Source of the DNA: Sipunculus nudus
Taxonomy: Eukaryota > Annelida > Sipuncula > Golfingiida > Sipunculidae
DNA length: 64,000 bases
Direction of reading: 5' to 3'
NCBI GenBank assembly: GCA_026874595.1
Contig: CM049318.1
Span: 49,690,750 to 49,754,749, forward strand
Shown: one piece after another, positions 24,013 to 36,131 of the stretch
Layout: the number at the start of each line of letters is the position of its first letter
How positions within the stretch are numbered: the stretch's first letter is position 1
The notes under the pieces: model-generated
Seen by the model: the letters and a program-made list of their open reading frames with translations, nothing else
What the model was told of the DNA's origin: nothing
Databases searched by the model: none
Position numbers and translations under genes: made by a program

Positions 24013-25377
24013 CATTTGAATAGAAGGGAAATATCATAGAGGCGCAATGGCGCCGTTTTCTAAAGTTAGGCATAAGAGGGCTTGCTTTTATATAGCCCAG
24101 CCAGACAAACTGCGAAATATAATACTATATCTGTATATAAACAATATAAAACCAGCCAGGGTATTATTTTCAGCGACACCACTGCCTATTTTTCGACATA
24201 TTTTTAACATTTCGAATTGGAAATAGCGTTCATAGGCCTTACAATTGTAAGCAGAAGATTATTTTTCTATTTCAGCTGAATTTTTGTTCTGCTGAAAAGA
24301 TAATCACGTACAACATTTAAATTTATCTATGCTTAAGGTCTGGAACAGAAAATGAAAATTCTACAAGAACATGCTTAAAATCAGACTTCAGCGCAAATCT
24401 TAAAACCGCGCTGATGACGCAAAGTCAAAATGGTGAACATTATACAGAACTTTAAGAGATTCGCTTTACAGAATCGGGTCATAACGATACGTTATAACAT
24501 CAGTGTTAGCTCCGTGATTAAAAAAATGAAATACAGGCGTAAACACGATTATATATAATTCTTACCGTTAAGTTACCTTCATTCAAATTGAACAGCCACT
24601 AACAGGTCATGAACGTATCCCATGAAAAAAAGATTTTAAAAATATCGCATGGAAAGTGAGTGTTTACCCCTGCTCGTTTGTTTGTTTGCCATTTTGGAAG
24701 GTAATGGAGTTCTCTGTGCCCCTCAATACTAACTATCACGAGGGGTGTCACAGAAAATAAGCTCTAATCCTCCCATGAAAGATTAATTTAAAAGTTTGCA
24801 ATTCCAAATTCGTATTAAAAGTTCGCAAAATGTTTTCATTGACTGAAGTGGGACAAGTTCTGTTAATGTAAGGATTCTCGGCATAATTGGCAATTATAAA
24901 AAGAGTTGAAATAATAAAACTAAAGGAATCCTTCAAGGCATGATTTCTACATACATTTGCGGCGGACCGCCTTTCTTTGGCGCCTAACTCTCGCTCTTTA
25001 ATCAGAGAAGCCTATTTACTCTAAAACAAGACTTGAATAAATTGATGAAAAAACACCACCCACATATTTCATTGACAGAATAGCCAACATGCCGACTAGA
25101 GTCCGATAGGCATTAGCTGAGCGGACAATAAATGCTAAAAAAAACAACGCAATTTGCCATTTATATATAAATATATTTAATAGTTTATGAAGGGCTCCTT
25201 TTGATATCTGAAACATATATCTTGTCCAATAGGATGTAAGCGCATTGTGGCAGGAAAATAAATACTGCATACATACAATCACGTAAATATTAACCCGCAC
25301 ATATATAGATGTATAGGTACGCATTTATAAACATTGGTACCCCCAAAGCGGTGTAAATGGTCGGTGAAAAATATAAA
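24013..25377. other. AT-rich intergenic DNA, nothing recognised
   Basis: A 102-codon minus frame (25016-25324) and a 62-codon minus frame (24748-24936) have no motifs. Confidence 0.5.
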
Positions 25378-25690
25378 ACTAGAAATCTGCATTCAAAGGA
25401 ATGCAAGCCTCCGCCATGTGGGGAAGTTCCTATTGTGGGATACTCCCCAAAATGTGTTTGCATTCACTTCTTCGAGGTTCATTCGTGCTAAAGTGTCTGT
25501 ACATTCCTGAATATTCCTTGATATCATTCCTTGATCGATTCATTATTGGTCCACTCCCGAAATGCCATGAAAATGTCATGAGATTCCGTTCATGATTTTG
25601 TGAGTTATGTTGTTAGCAAACACGCACACACACACACTCACACACGTGGATGAACACATAACAGACCCTCCCGGCGGAGGCAATAATTAC
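25378..25690 (+). repeat. Dispersed (CA)n-tailed repeat, family C, copy 2
   Basis: Starts AGAAATCTGCATTCAAAGGA. The middle has CTGAATATTCCTTGAT and CCCGAAATGCCATGAAAATG, then GATTCCGTTCATGATTTTG, a CA-rich tail (25623-25646) and the terminal CCTCCCGGCGGAGGC segment. The start, middle and tail align with 55365-55680. Interspersed copies with a shared simple tail suggest a retroposed element; RTE-like ancestry is inference. Confidence 0.7.
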
Positions 25691-25714
25691 ATTATTATTT
25701 GTAAACTGCATTAC

Positions 25715-25800
25715 TTCATTTGTTACGGGGTGACATAAAAACGGACCGCTAGAGAAACCTGCTTTGCTAGCGAAGCTACGAAGACATTGGTTTGGATGAA
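25715..25800 (+). mobile_element. tRNA-like SINE, family F, truncated copy
   Basis: TTGTTACGGGGTGACATAAA followed by CGGACCGC and a CTAGCGAAGC segment. It matches the minus strand of 50870-50995. The tRNA-like head with its B box is missing here. Confidence 0.55.
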
Positions 25801-26861
25801 AACAATAATTATACTGAAAGTACTCTAATAAGTCTTATAAAAAGATCTCACGCCATAGAACAATATGAAACCCGGCCACGTTTTCTTTAAAGCTTCCGTA
25901 TTTTTACCTCCAGTCAAAATTTTATACCAATGCCACTCAGGTCAAAACTAGTCAGTCATGATTAACACGGCATAAAGGCTTTGTACTTTTGGCCTTTTAA
26001 GACAGGAAGAGTCAACTTAGTGGGGTAAACATTTAATCGATATATCGATTTAGACCCCGTTGAAATAACCATATCATCCATTTCACTCCAGGGAGTCGGT
26101 GATTATGTTGTCATTCAGTTGGACAACAAACCTGACACCATTGAGCAGTATTGTATTTCACAGGCCTCCCGGTTTCCACCCAATAATCGGTTTCAAATAC
26201 CAATTGTTCTTTTTCTCTTAGGACAATCGCATGTGACGCCTTCATGCGCGTTCCCTTTAAGGCAGAGTGATGCCGCTATAATTGAGTCTAACACAGTCTG
26301 GTATTAAAGTTAAATATGACGAATGCCTTGATGCCGTGAAGCTGTCCATGTTTTATCATACAGAAGCTTACTACACAAAGAGCTTAAATGGCGTGAGTAC
26401 TTTAAATATGAAGAAAACGCTAATCATAGTCAGAGGTCCTTCCCGTAAAGCGTGTGTAACGTTTTACTGTCATTTTAATCACATATTTATATATTATATA
26501 AAAGCAGCAGTTATATTTCACGAGACCCATTTAAAGGTTTATTGGCATCTATGAAAATGATTGTATGTGTTGTAAATGGATCTTCTGCTTATTCCGTTGT
26601 ATTTTCATGTAATATAACATAGAAAATGCATATCTTTTGTTGAAGACTGACGTTTCCGACATCAAGAATTCCATAGCCCTAGTTTGTACTGATTTATCAC
26701 AGTGATTGCTCATCTAACTGCGTGATATTTTTGTGATCGAATCTGGAAGAATTACGTATTCCTAGTTTGTCGAATCTTCAAGCCATTTAAAACGATCTAT
26801 GCATGTACCGAAAAACAGTTGTTGTCATTCTGTCCCCGGGAAACTTTCATATAATAATACT
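25801..26861. other. Intergenic DNA, no supported gene
   Basis: Frames at 26119-26307 (62 codons) and 26282-26554 (90 codons), both plus, lack motifs. Confidence 0.5.
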
Positions 26862-26965
26862 AGCAATTACCCGTGCTACGCACGGTTTGGGGCGAACACG
26901 ACAATCCGGATGGTGGTATCGGAAATCCATCGAAAATCCTGAAATACGGAAAATCCTACAAATCG
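26862..26965 (+). repeat. Hairpin-headed repeat, family K, copy 1
   Basis: ACTAGCAATTACCCGTGCTA leads into the hairpin CCGTGCTACGCACGG, then ACAATCCGGATGGTGGTATC and AATACGGAAAATCCTACAAA. The latter two segments recur at 28195-28285. Confidence 0.6.
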
Positions 26966-27569
26966 CGTACAGTGGCACACGGTCTCTCGAATTAAGCCAG
27001 TCCCTAAAATGTTGTCGGGTGTCTTTGAAAAATAGTCACCTACACATATATTATGTGACATGATAAACTGATCTATAATATCACATATACATACAAAATA
27101 AATCGTCCATGAATAGACCTCAGACGAAAATCCAAAAAAAAAGCTTTATTTGTGGAAAAAGTAAGAATAATGGCCATGACTTATACGCAATAAGCATACA
27201 CACTGAATGAATTATTTAAAGTCTTTTAAAACAAAGAGTATTACATAAACATCATTGAAAATGAAATGGCACATGCTTGAGTTTACATTTGTTTCTGCTG
27301 TAATGACGAAAAATCTCCATTTCAAAATATTTTAAGTCAATATTATGTATTTACAACTTTGGTAATTCCACTCCACACGAGTACACTTCACACTGTACCA
27401 ACCACGACGTGAATTTGGTTAACATATTTGTACATCCTTTACATAGTAGGCCTAGGCCTACATTGTGTTGGTGATTATTTGTTAAGGACCTAAATCTCAT
27501 GCAAGGCCCTGGACTTTGTGCGACCGGTGTGATTGTTTGGTTCTTAGACACCGCATTCGTCAATTTTAT

Positions 27570-27585
27570 CCCCCCCCCCCCCCCC
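27570..27585. repeat. Poly(C) tract
   Basis: About 16 consecutive C. Confidence 0.95.
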
Positions 27586-27701
27586 GCAAGCATCAAAATT
27601 GTTATTTTGATTTTCATCTTTAATGAAGATAAAATAATACAATTTTGATCAGATTTCTTTTGTTATGGAGTGCTTTTTGCCTGTTTAGCAAAACAATTCT
27701 G

Positions 27702-28181
27702 TTATTTCCATACTTTTCCCTGATCATATAACATTTTTATCGTAACATACAAAACATAGGTAAAATATCGCCCGCCCGCACAGGTTCTGAAAAAAAAATG
27801 CCTGAGAATCAAACCCCCTTTTTGCCTAACCAACACGATTTTCCTGTCACCCGGTAGATGTGCGCTCAAGCATATCAGGTCATGTGAAGGAGCTCTCTTT
27901 TTGCAACCCCCCGGTCGAAGGAAGGCCTGCAAAACATCTTTCAAAGATCCGCCCTTTGAGAAGGGATCGCCGATGGGGATTATTTCGGGCCGGTGACCGC
28001 AAATATAAGGAAACCCCAAATGGGGCCCCGGAGTAAAACTCTGCCCCGCCATCACACACGTTGTGGCTATTGTGTTACCGGGCTCGAAGACACAAAGAAA
28101 AGAGGCGCCCGCGGGGGAGCAAATATTAAAATTATTAATTATGCACGTAACACGCAAATATTGTAAATAAAAGTGGGACAA
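27702..28181 (-). other. GC-rich island with a 159-codon open frame, unidentified
   Basis: An open minus-strand frame coincides with a patch (about 27760-28120) that is markedly richer in G and C than its AT-rich surroundings. The predicted product has proline- and glycine-rich stretches (for example TPGPHLGFPYICGHRPEIIP) and several cysteines, with no signal peptide and no domain I recognise. The ends of the frame run into AT-rich DNA. It lies between two family K repeat fragments (26862 and 28195), so it may be an internal part of a mobile element or captured sequence and not a host gene. The frame may also be open only because GC-rich DNA has few stop codons. I give no function. Confidence 0.25.
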
Positions 28182-28194
28182 ACCCAGAGCGTAT

Positions 28195-28285
28195 GTATGT
28201 CGAAAATCACGGCAATCCGCACGGTGGTATCAGAGGAGATACGGAAAATTACAAAAATCGCCTTACGCTATTAATATATAGATTA
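28195..28285 (+). repeat. Family K repeat, copy 2 (tail part)
   Basis: GGCAATCCGCACGGTGGTAT, then GATACGGAAAATTACAAAAA, ending in an ATTAATATATAG segment that runs into an (ATT)n/(AAT)n tract. It matches 26880-26960 without the hairpin head. Confidence 0.6.
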
Positions 28286-28316
28286 TTATTATTTTTATTA
28301 TAATAATATCAATAAT

Positions 28317-28370
<54 letters not shown>

Positions 28371-28400
28371 TTTTATATTAATAAAAATAATTATTATAAT
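28286..28400. repeat. (AAT)n microsatellite with near-palindromic AT flanks
   Basis: About 20 AAT units at 28310-28370, with ATTATTATT-type sequence before and TTATTATAATAATT-type sequence after, so single strands could fold. Confidence 0.9.
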
Positions 28401-29422
28401 AATTATAATATAGAAATCTTCCGCAAGAGGTCGTTTCGTACTCTTGTGAGTCCGGTTCTGTGCTGTGTGACTAACTGCAACTGGAACCTACTATCTTTAA
28501 CAGATACATCTCTTTCAGCAATGCCCTGGCAGTTACGATTACATAGACCTTGCGTTATCGAGCCGCATCGTTTTCGTGATAAATAGCCTACACGTGAAAG
28601 GGCCAAAAACATTAAAGACAATTAAATCCAATGTACCAAATGTAACAGTGGACTGTTGTTATAACTGTTCAAGCGCCGTATGAACAAGAACGCATACACT
28701 AGAAACGGAATAGGTTTACTGACCTTTATTTTATTGATCAGATTCTCGATGCCCTTCTAGCAATGCTAAAGGTTTGATCTATAACAGTAACAGAAATGTC
28801 TCGGTTGCTGCATACATGGCGTTACGTGTGTCATTTCACTGGTTCAACAGTCCTGTTCATTACGCATGAAATAGACGCTAGAGCGGCTCGATTAAGCAAG
28901 GTATCTGAAAGTGTAGCTGCCAGAACTTTGCCAACAGGAAGATGCTTGCATAAAATACTTAATTTATTTCTACTGTATTGAAAGATAGTTCTGACCAAAA
29001 TAACACTTACCATATTTTGATTCGATCCATATTCCACCGCTGTCACGGAAAGTTTCAAACTAAATAAATATAACCTGATTGACAACATAAGTTCAAGGCG
29101 GCTACAGAACACTACCATATCTGACGAAAGCCTAGTCATGGTACACTTTCCTAAAGAGCTTGTGGATCGTATTCCCCGATACTAAAAATTAGATCAAATA
29201 AAACCGTAAATTAAGTTTATCTTGGCATGTACGAGTGATGGGGCTACGTGGCGAAAACATAAATGGCAAGCATGTTGGTGTTCCAGGAATACCACATAAA
29301 GTATATGTCTGTTTATCAGTGGTGTTAATTAATCTTCGAGGGTTGGGGTGACTCATAAGGGACCACTGGCCAGGGCAACATTTTTGTAAACATATACAAA
29401 TACTGAAATATCTCATTGTTTC

Positions 29423-29425
<3 letters not shown>
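28401..29425. other. Intergenic DNA, no supported gene
   Basis: Overlapping frames at 28796-28981 (plus) and 28831-29139 (minus, 102 codons) have no identifiable features. Confidence 0.45.

Positions 29426-29511
<86 letters not shown>
29426..29511. repeat. (AT)n microsatellite with two TTTA interruptions
   Basis: About 40 AT units broken at about 29462 and 29482 by single T insertions (ATTTAT). Confidence 0.97.
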
Positions 29512-31561
29512 AGTAAACAATTGGTCAAGCAGAAAGGCAGAAATCTAGCTTCTCATTCTAATGATTGATATTTTTATTTTTATAGTGTTTAAATATTTTA
29601 CTCTGTGAATAGCAGGTGGGTGATTTCATTTGTCCCACGCCTTGCTGTATTGACGCCACTGTTGTTTATACACGACCAGGGGCAAATCCATTACTGAATG
29701 TATCAGGGTAGGTTGATTTAAGTAGTTTTAATATGTTATGGGGTTATTTATTTTTGCTTTTAGTTGTGCTACGATCATCCAACATGGATCCAATAAGAAA
29801 AATATTTAGATGATTTAACCTTTTAGCTAAACCCGCGAACTTAGAATCCCTAAATATGTTTAAGTCGTCGCTGTGTGCTGGGCTTTAATCAGATGTTATA
29901 TCATTTCACATCACGAGACTGTGTCCGTCTAATTATTATGATAAGACTAACAAGACTTGGTTGTGTATTTGTCATCGGAAATATATTTCTTGCGCAAAGA
30001 GTCTTATTAAATTGCAGTTGCATCTTCATATTTGTTAACTAAGCGCCCAACAATACAATAATAACACTGTTGTTTTCTCATTTACTTGTAATAAAGCCAG
30101 GTTCGAACATTGCACCATCCATATATAAATTTTCTTTAAATAACAGAAGCGGGACATATCCCAGAGATTGTTTGGGATAAAAATAGTGAAGGCCTATCTA
30201 TAAAATAAATCCTTCTATCACCTTTTATATCGGAGACGGAAAATGTGATAGTTTAACTTACAGGAAGTTGTTCTGCTTCACTTCCTGAAATGGTGCGAAT
30301 AAACAACACACATGTTCGTATATTTTGAATTATACTTGTGTGAGTGAAAATGTTGCACGCATACGCGTAAAGACCGATAAACGAGCAACAATTGGCAATA
30401 TTACCGAGACACTTGTACTCATTCACCAAAAACTGATTCTGTAGAACTTTTTGTTGTGGCCTTAAGGTAGTTCTATAACGCAATACTTGAACCGTTTCAT
30501 CATATTCTAACTTACTCTGAATGAATATGATTTTATTGAAGAATATAAATCCTAAACCGTGATGCTGTCTGTATCACACGCGGATATACAAAATCGATAT
30601 TTCCCTGCTAAACGTCAACCGCAATTAGAATATTTCCGCGAGTTCTGATTTAGAGAGGTGCTTTTCTGATGGTGAACTTCATAAAATAAGTACACCTGCC
30701 ACAGCCAGTTACACCGCCGAATATTTCTTCAAAACATTAGGTACACGGTCCCATCCATAACCACAACTTAAGACATTTGATTTTCTTCCCGACGGTGCTC
30801 CCCCTTGACAGGAACACCTCCGTTTTCCTACTTTGTGTAGATTCTCTAGAGAGGCACTACTAAGCTAATACACAAACTGTAGGTCACATGCAGGTGGTTT
30901 GTTCCCAAATTTGTACTCTCAGACGGCTTTAAACGACGGTTTCATATAGGCGACATCTTTCTTGGAGGCATTCGCAGCCACAATGGATTGAGAAAGGAAT
31001 CTTTGGCTGCTCAACTTAAATCCGCCATGACTGTACTAGAAAATACATCTATTATTTCCGATGATTACAATATTACGTCCGATCTATTGAAAGAATGAGA
31101 CGAAAACATAATTGATAAACCATCTGATTAGTCATTTATGTAGAAGATGATCATCATTAAAAAAAAAGTTTAGGCAGATGTATAATGATTGTAAGATACC
31201 AACGAAAAAAATTGGCCACCCCTAATCTCATTCATGGATGTTGTGTTAGGATATTTTTTTAAGGCAGTCTACTTGTTATCTGCGCTCTCGAATCCGCGGT
31301 AAACCGCCGCCTTTTACAATGCACATTTCGAACCACTGATGGCATGATAACTATTGACGTAAACTTACGCCAGATGTCGGGACCGCGTTCACTGATTTTA
31401 GATTATGTGCATGTTTATACCGTTTATAATTCAGTCGGGAATCAATATTAATCTGGTATAGATGTCTCAAAACAAAAATGATTTGTTTCCTTTCGTAGAC
31501 TCACAAAGGAGGTCGTTTTGTCCAAAACTCATTCTAGGTAAAGCCTTATACTTTAACAGTT
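29512..31561. other. AT-rich intergenic DNA, no supported gene
   Basis: Only a 76-codon minus frame (30253-30483) without motifs. No repeat matched elsewhere. Confidence 0.5.
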
Positions 31562-33370
31562 CTTTGATCTTTCGTGTCGATCTTCTGTGTCTCCCGTGTC
31601 GATCTCACGTGTCTATTTCTCGTGTCGATGTCTCGTGTCGACCTCACGTGTCAGTTTCTCATGATGATATCTCATGTCGATCACTCATGTCGATCTCACT
31701 TGTCGATAACTCGTGTCAATCTCTCATGTCAATCTCTCAAGTCAAACTCTCTGGTCGATCTCACGTTTCAATGTCTCTTGTCGATTTCTCGTGTCGATTT
31801 CTCGTGTCGATCTCACGTGTCGATCTCTCATGTCGATCTCTCTCATGTCGATTTCTCGTGTTGATCTCTCGAGTCGTGCCCTGATGTCAATTTCTCAAGT
31901 CGATCTCTCCTGTCGATCTCTAATGACGATTTCTCGTGTCGATTTCTCTTTTCGAATTCACATGTCTATTTCTCGTGTCGATGTCTCGTGTCGATCTCAC
32001 GTGTCAGTTTCTCATGATGATATCTCATGTCGATCACTCATGTCGATCTCACTTGTCGATAACTCGTGTCAATCTCTCATGTCGATCTCTCAAGTCAAAC
32101 TCTCTGGTCGATCTCACGTTTCAATGTCTTTTGTCGATTTCTCGTGTCGATTTCTCGTGTCGATCTCACATGTCATTCTCTCATGATGATTTGTCATGTC
32201 GATCACTCATGTCGATCTCACATGTCGATAACTCGTGTCAATCTCTCATGTCGATCTCTAAATGCAATCTCTCGTGTCGATCTCACGTGTCAATCTCTCA
32301 TGTCGATCTCTCTCATGTCGATTTCTCGTGTTGATCTCTCGAGTCGTGCTGTGATGTCAATTTCTCAAGAAGATCTCTCATGTCGATCTCTTATGACGAT
32401 TTCTCGTGTCGATTTCTCTTTTCGAATTCACATGTCGATATATCGTGTTGATAGCTCAAGTCGATTTCTCGTGTCGAACTCACATGTCAAGCTCTCCTGT
32501 CGATCTCTATTGCCAATCTCACTTGTCGAAAACTCGTGTCAATCTCTCATGTCGATCTCTCAAGTCAATCTCTCTGGTCGATCTCACGTGTCAATGTCTC
32601 TTGTCGATTTCTCGTGTTGATTTCTCGTGTCGATCTCACGTGTCAGTCTCTCATGATGATTTGTCATGTCGATCACTCATGTCGATCTCACATGTCGATA
32701 ACTCATGTCAATCTCTCATGTCAATCTCTAAAGTCAATCTCTCGTGTCGATCTCACGTGTCAATCTCTCATGTCGATCTCTCATGTCGATCTCACATGTC
32801 AATATCTCGTATCGATAACTCGTGTCGATCTCTCATGTCGATCTCACATGTCGATAACTCATGTCAATCTCTCATGTCGATCTCTAAAGTCAATCTCTCG
32901 TGTCGATCTCACGTGTCAATCTCTCATGTCAATCTCTCATGTCGATCTCACATGTCAATATCTCGTGTCGATAACTCGTGTCGATCTCTCATGTTGATCT
33001 CTCTCATATCGATTTCTCGTGGTGATCTCTCGAGTCATGCTCTGATGTCAATTTCTCAAGTCGATCTCTCGTGTCGATCTCTCGTGCCGATAACTCGTGT
33101 TGATCTCTCATGTTGATGTCTTTTTACGATTTCTCGTGTCGATTTCTCTTTTCGAATTCACCTGTCGATATATCGTGTTGATAGCTCAAGTCGATTTCTC
33201 GTGTCGAACTCACATGTCAAGATCTCGTGTCGATCTCTCTTGTAAATCTCTTATAACAATTTCTCGTGGCGATCTATCGTGTCGATTTCTCGTTTCGATC
33301 TCTCGTGTCGATTTCTCTTGTCGATCTCTCGTGCCGATCTCTCGTGCCGATCTCTCGTGTCGATCTTTCG
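31562..33370 (+). repeat. 1.8 kb tandem array of a 15 bp unit with higher-order structure
   Basis: About 120 copies of a unit near TCTCGTGTCGATCTC with common variants TCTCATGTCGATCTC and TCACGTGTCAATCTC. The unit has no stop codon in any plus frame, so long open frames overlap in two or three frames; the longest is 236 codons (32406-33116). They read as repeats such as SRVDLSCRSLMSI or SHVDLSCRSHMSI. Higher-order blocks recur: a landmark near 31606 returns 353 bp later at 31959, others recur at 470 bp (31871 and 32341; 31936 and 32406), and 156 bp blocks sit side by side (32691-32846 and 32847-33002). Offsets of 353 and 470 are not multiples of three, so frame is not kept between blocks. I call it a non-coding minisatellite, with coding only a remote possibility. 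Confidence 0.93.
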
Positions 33371-33520
33371 TGAAAACACTCAGGAAGCTGTCATGAAAAA
33401 CCAGCGATAATCTTATGCATTAAGCTTCTATGTACCAAACAATGTTATGAGATATATTTTACTTTTAAGGGTGTAAAATGTGAATGTATTTTATATTTCT
33501 GCATTTACTTTAAGGGATCC

Positions 33521-33523
<3 letters not shown>

Positions 33524-33609
<86 letters not shown>
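33524..33609. repeat. (AT)n microsatellite interrupted by GTATGT
   Basis: About 40 AT units with a GTATGTAT interruption at about 33569-33576. Confidence 0.97.
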
Positions 33610-33610
<1 letters not shown>

Positions 33611-35317
33611 CTTTATATGACTTTAGGATATTATTATTTTATATAAAAATAATTCGGGAAGGATAACAACAACAAAAGTTGATATATGACGTAACACCGG
33701 ATTTTAATTTACAATTATATATTATAAGCCAATGGCAGAATAATTCATAAATAGTTTAGTGAAGGCGGTCGTTCATGACACACTTCAGATACGGTAGGAT
33801 AGAAAGTGTGTTACATGAATGATGTTCACATTCATGTTCGTATAAAACTTTAAGAACAGATTACACGAGGTTTCCTTATCAGAACTCTATTTGGCATAAT
33901 CTACTGATAAAGTGTATCTAAGTCATTGATACCTGCTATCCGAGTATCAAACCTTGAAGTAAGTATAAACATCCAAACGTAGATGCAGGCGCATGCCAGG
34001 AGGGAGAGACATCAAGCCAGCCAATAAGCATGCATTTAGACTTGTACCTGGCACTATTTGGTCCCATGCCTTAATAATTAGCTGGCAGTAACGAGACCTG
34101 TGTAACGCTGGGCACCAGTCTAATCAGCATGGAGCAAGATTTAACATATAAACAAGAAGGGGATCACATGTATGCTAGGTAAACACATAGACGGATGGTT
34201 TAACTTCAGTTGACTGAAAGTCATGATTATTGGCGGAGGAATTGATGTACCCGTTGGCTTCAAGAGTCATAATGCTTGGACCACAGCTGAAAATACAACT
34301 TTGCGGAATCTGATAGGTATACACAAGGGTTTAACTTTAAACACATGACTTGTATTAGTAATTATTTGGTATTGAATAACAGAACGTATTCCAGGGATTC
34401 TACTGTAATTCTACTGTAAACAATCCATCCTGGGATGTTTATCTCCAGAAGGTACTCGTTTGGTATGTGGCTACGCTTTCACTGACCTTGATTCTGTAAA
34501 CCATTCTTTTTCGTGAATAATAAAAAAGCCTGCAAGTGGCCAGGCCGAAATCTCAATACCAATCTAAATCCAAAGACCAAATGCAAACCATACATAATGC
34601 TTCCAGCTGTGAGACAGGGACAAATATGAAGCACTAATATGGACCTCCCGGAGGCTGATATTTATCATTTACAAAATATCTACAACCCGGTTCATCAAGG
34701 CTTCTATTTCTTTGCAGTTTTATATTATACAAAACGACTGGGCTTGCTTTTAGAAATTTTCTGTATCCTCAGGTAACACCAGTTGACGGTATGGCTGTTG
34801 TATCAGCAGAAATTCTTGATATTAACGAGGCCAAATTTTAAAACATTTAAACATATTTTCCTCGGCCCTGCAACTTGATAACAGTAACATTTGGGAAATC
34901 TGGTCAAATCTGCCAAGCCGTGGACGCATAAGGTGGGGAGGACATCGTTGATGGGACGTTTCGTCTTACAACAGGCTGACAAAAAAAACTCTCTGATAGA
35001 ACAGAAGCTGTCACTAAGTGGTCAAAAAGGAATCAGTCTCAGAGCTCCCTCAAGATAACGCCACAGGCTGTCACCATCAACCCACACCCTGTCACAACTG
35101 ACGCCTGGTCTGGTGCAATACTTAATCCACGCTGTGCAACAGGCGAAAAACAAAAAATACAAGAATCTCCTGTTGTCAGCATCAGCAGCCCAGCTAAGGT
35201 GTGTTCAAAATAAATAAAAAACAAAGCGAACTACGGGATTATTTATAACAGGCTGAATTATCGTCCCGCATCTCAACCAATTAATATATAAATCATTCGA
35301 TTCATAATGCATATACC
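33610..35317. other. Intergenic DNA, no supported gene
   Basis: A 61-codon minus frame (35039-35224) only. No matched repeats. Confidence 0.5.
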
Positions 35318-35990
35318 GGGGCAGTTAAGTGGTTAGACAGTCGGCTGTCTCTGATAAAGACTCAGGTTCGATCTCTGTCGTAGCTATGGGAGAGGGTTGT
35401 GTAGCTTGTCGAGAATCCACGACTCCGTAGGCATTTATGTTGGCTTGCTAGCCTAGTTCACTTGAGTCGTGATACACGCCATACTGGGAAAGCATTGAAA
35501 TGGTCGCCAATGCTGTTGCATTGATATCGTGGTACACAGCCGATAATCTTAACATTAGGCTAGAGTACATGTGAATACATAAAGAGTACAGATGAACCGA
35601 ACTGAAACCCCTTGGAGCCATGCTTGCATTAATGCCGTCAGAATTCCTACTCCCATGCAGAGTTATTTACCAATATACTAAGTTAAACGGATATACTCTC
35701 GCACATTGAAGTGTTGTAAAAAAGTATATTAAAAAGCTAAGGATTGGTCTAATTTATGTCAAGTGACAGCGTAAGTGTAGGCCATGAGGAGTTGTCAAAA
35801 TGACGAAAATATTTGCACCATCATCGAGGATTACAGTGCGGTCCCCGATGTAAGCTGTAAAGGTACTCTGACGCTGTTAATGTCAGAGGACCGAAATGGG
35901 GCAAGTTGTGTTGCCAGTATAAAGACAATGGTTTGCGCCCTATTTTCTTGATTTCTCCACAGAACGCAGCATGCAATACCGCACAGCGTA
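35318..35990 (+). mobile_element. tRNA-headed repeat, family H, copy 1
   Basis: Opens with a tRNA-like head: A-box-like CAGTTAAGTGGTTAGACAG at about 35325 and B-box-like CAGGTTCGATCTC about 35 bases later. The acceptor arms do not pair, so it is not a working tRNA. The body contains GTCGTAGCTATGGGAGAGGG, GTAGGCATTTATGTTGG, CTTAACATTAGGCT, CCATGCTTGCATTAATGCC and TGACGCTGTTAATGTCAGAG. The ordered body recurs about 1.5 kb downstream at 36830-37430. It is longer than most SINEs, so it may be a SINE joined to another repeat. The 75-codon minus frame at 35821-36048 lies partly inside it and is not a gene. Confidence 0.65.
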
Positions 35991-36067
35991 GCAGAATTTT
36001 TCTTTGATGACGTTGGCTACGTAACCATGCACAAGACGAAGTACGCACATTGCCTTAATAGAATGGC

Positions 36068-36070
<3 letters not shown>

Positions 36071-36128
<58 letters not shown>
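36071..36128. repeat. (TA)n microsatellite
   Basis: About 29 TA units. Confidence 0.97.

Positions 36129-36131
<3 letters not shown>

Noticed and set aside
31462-33396. A large repetitive protein gene encoded by the 15 bp array (frames up to 236 codons)
   Set aside because: All forward frames are open because the unit lacks stops. Higher-order blocks shift frame (353 and 470 bp), and no promoter, start context or splice signals stand out.
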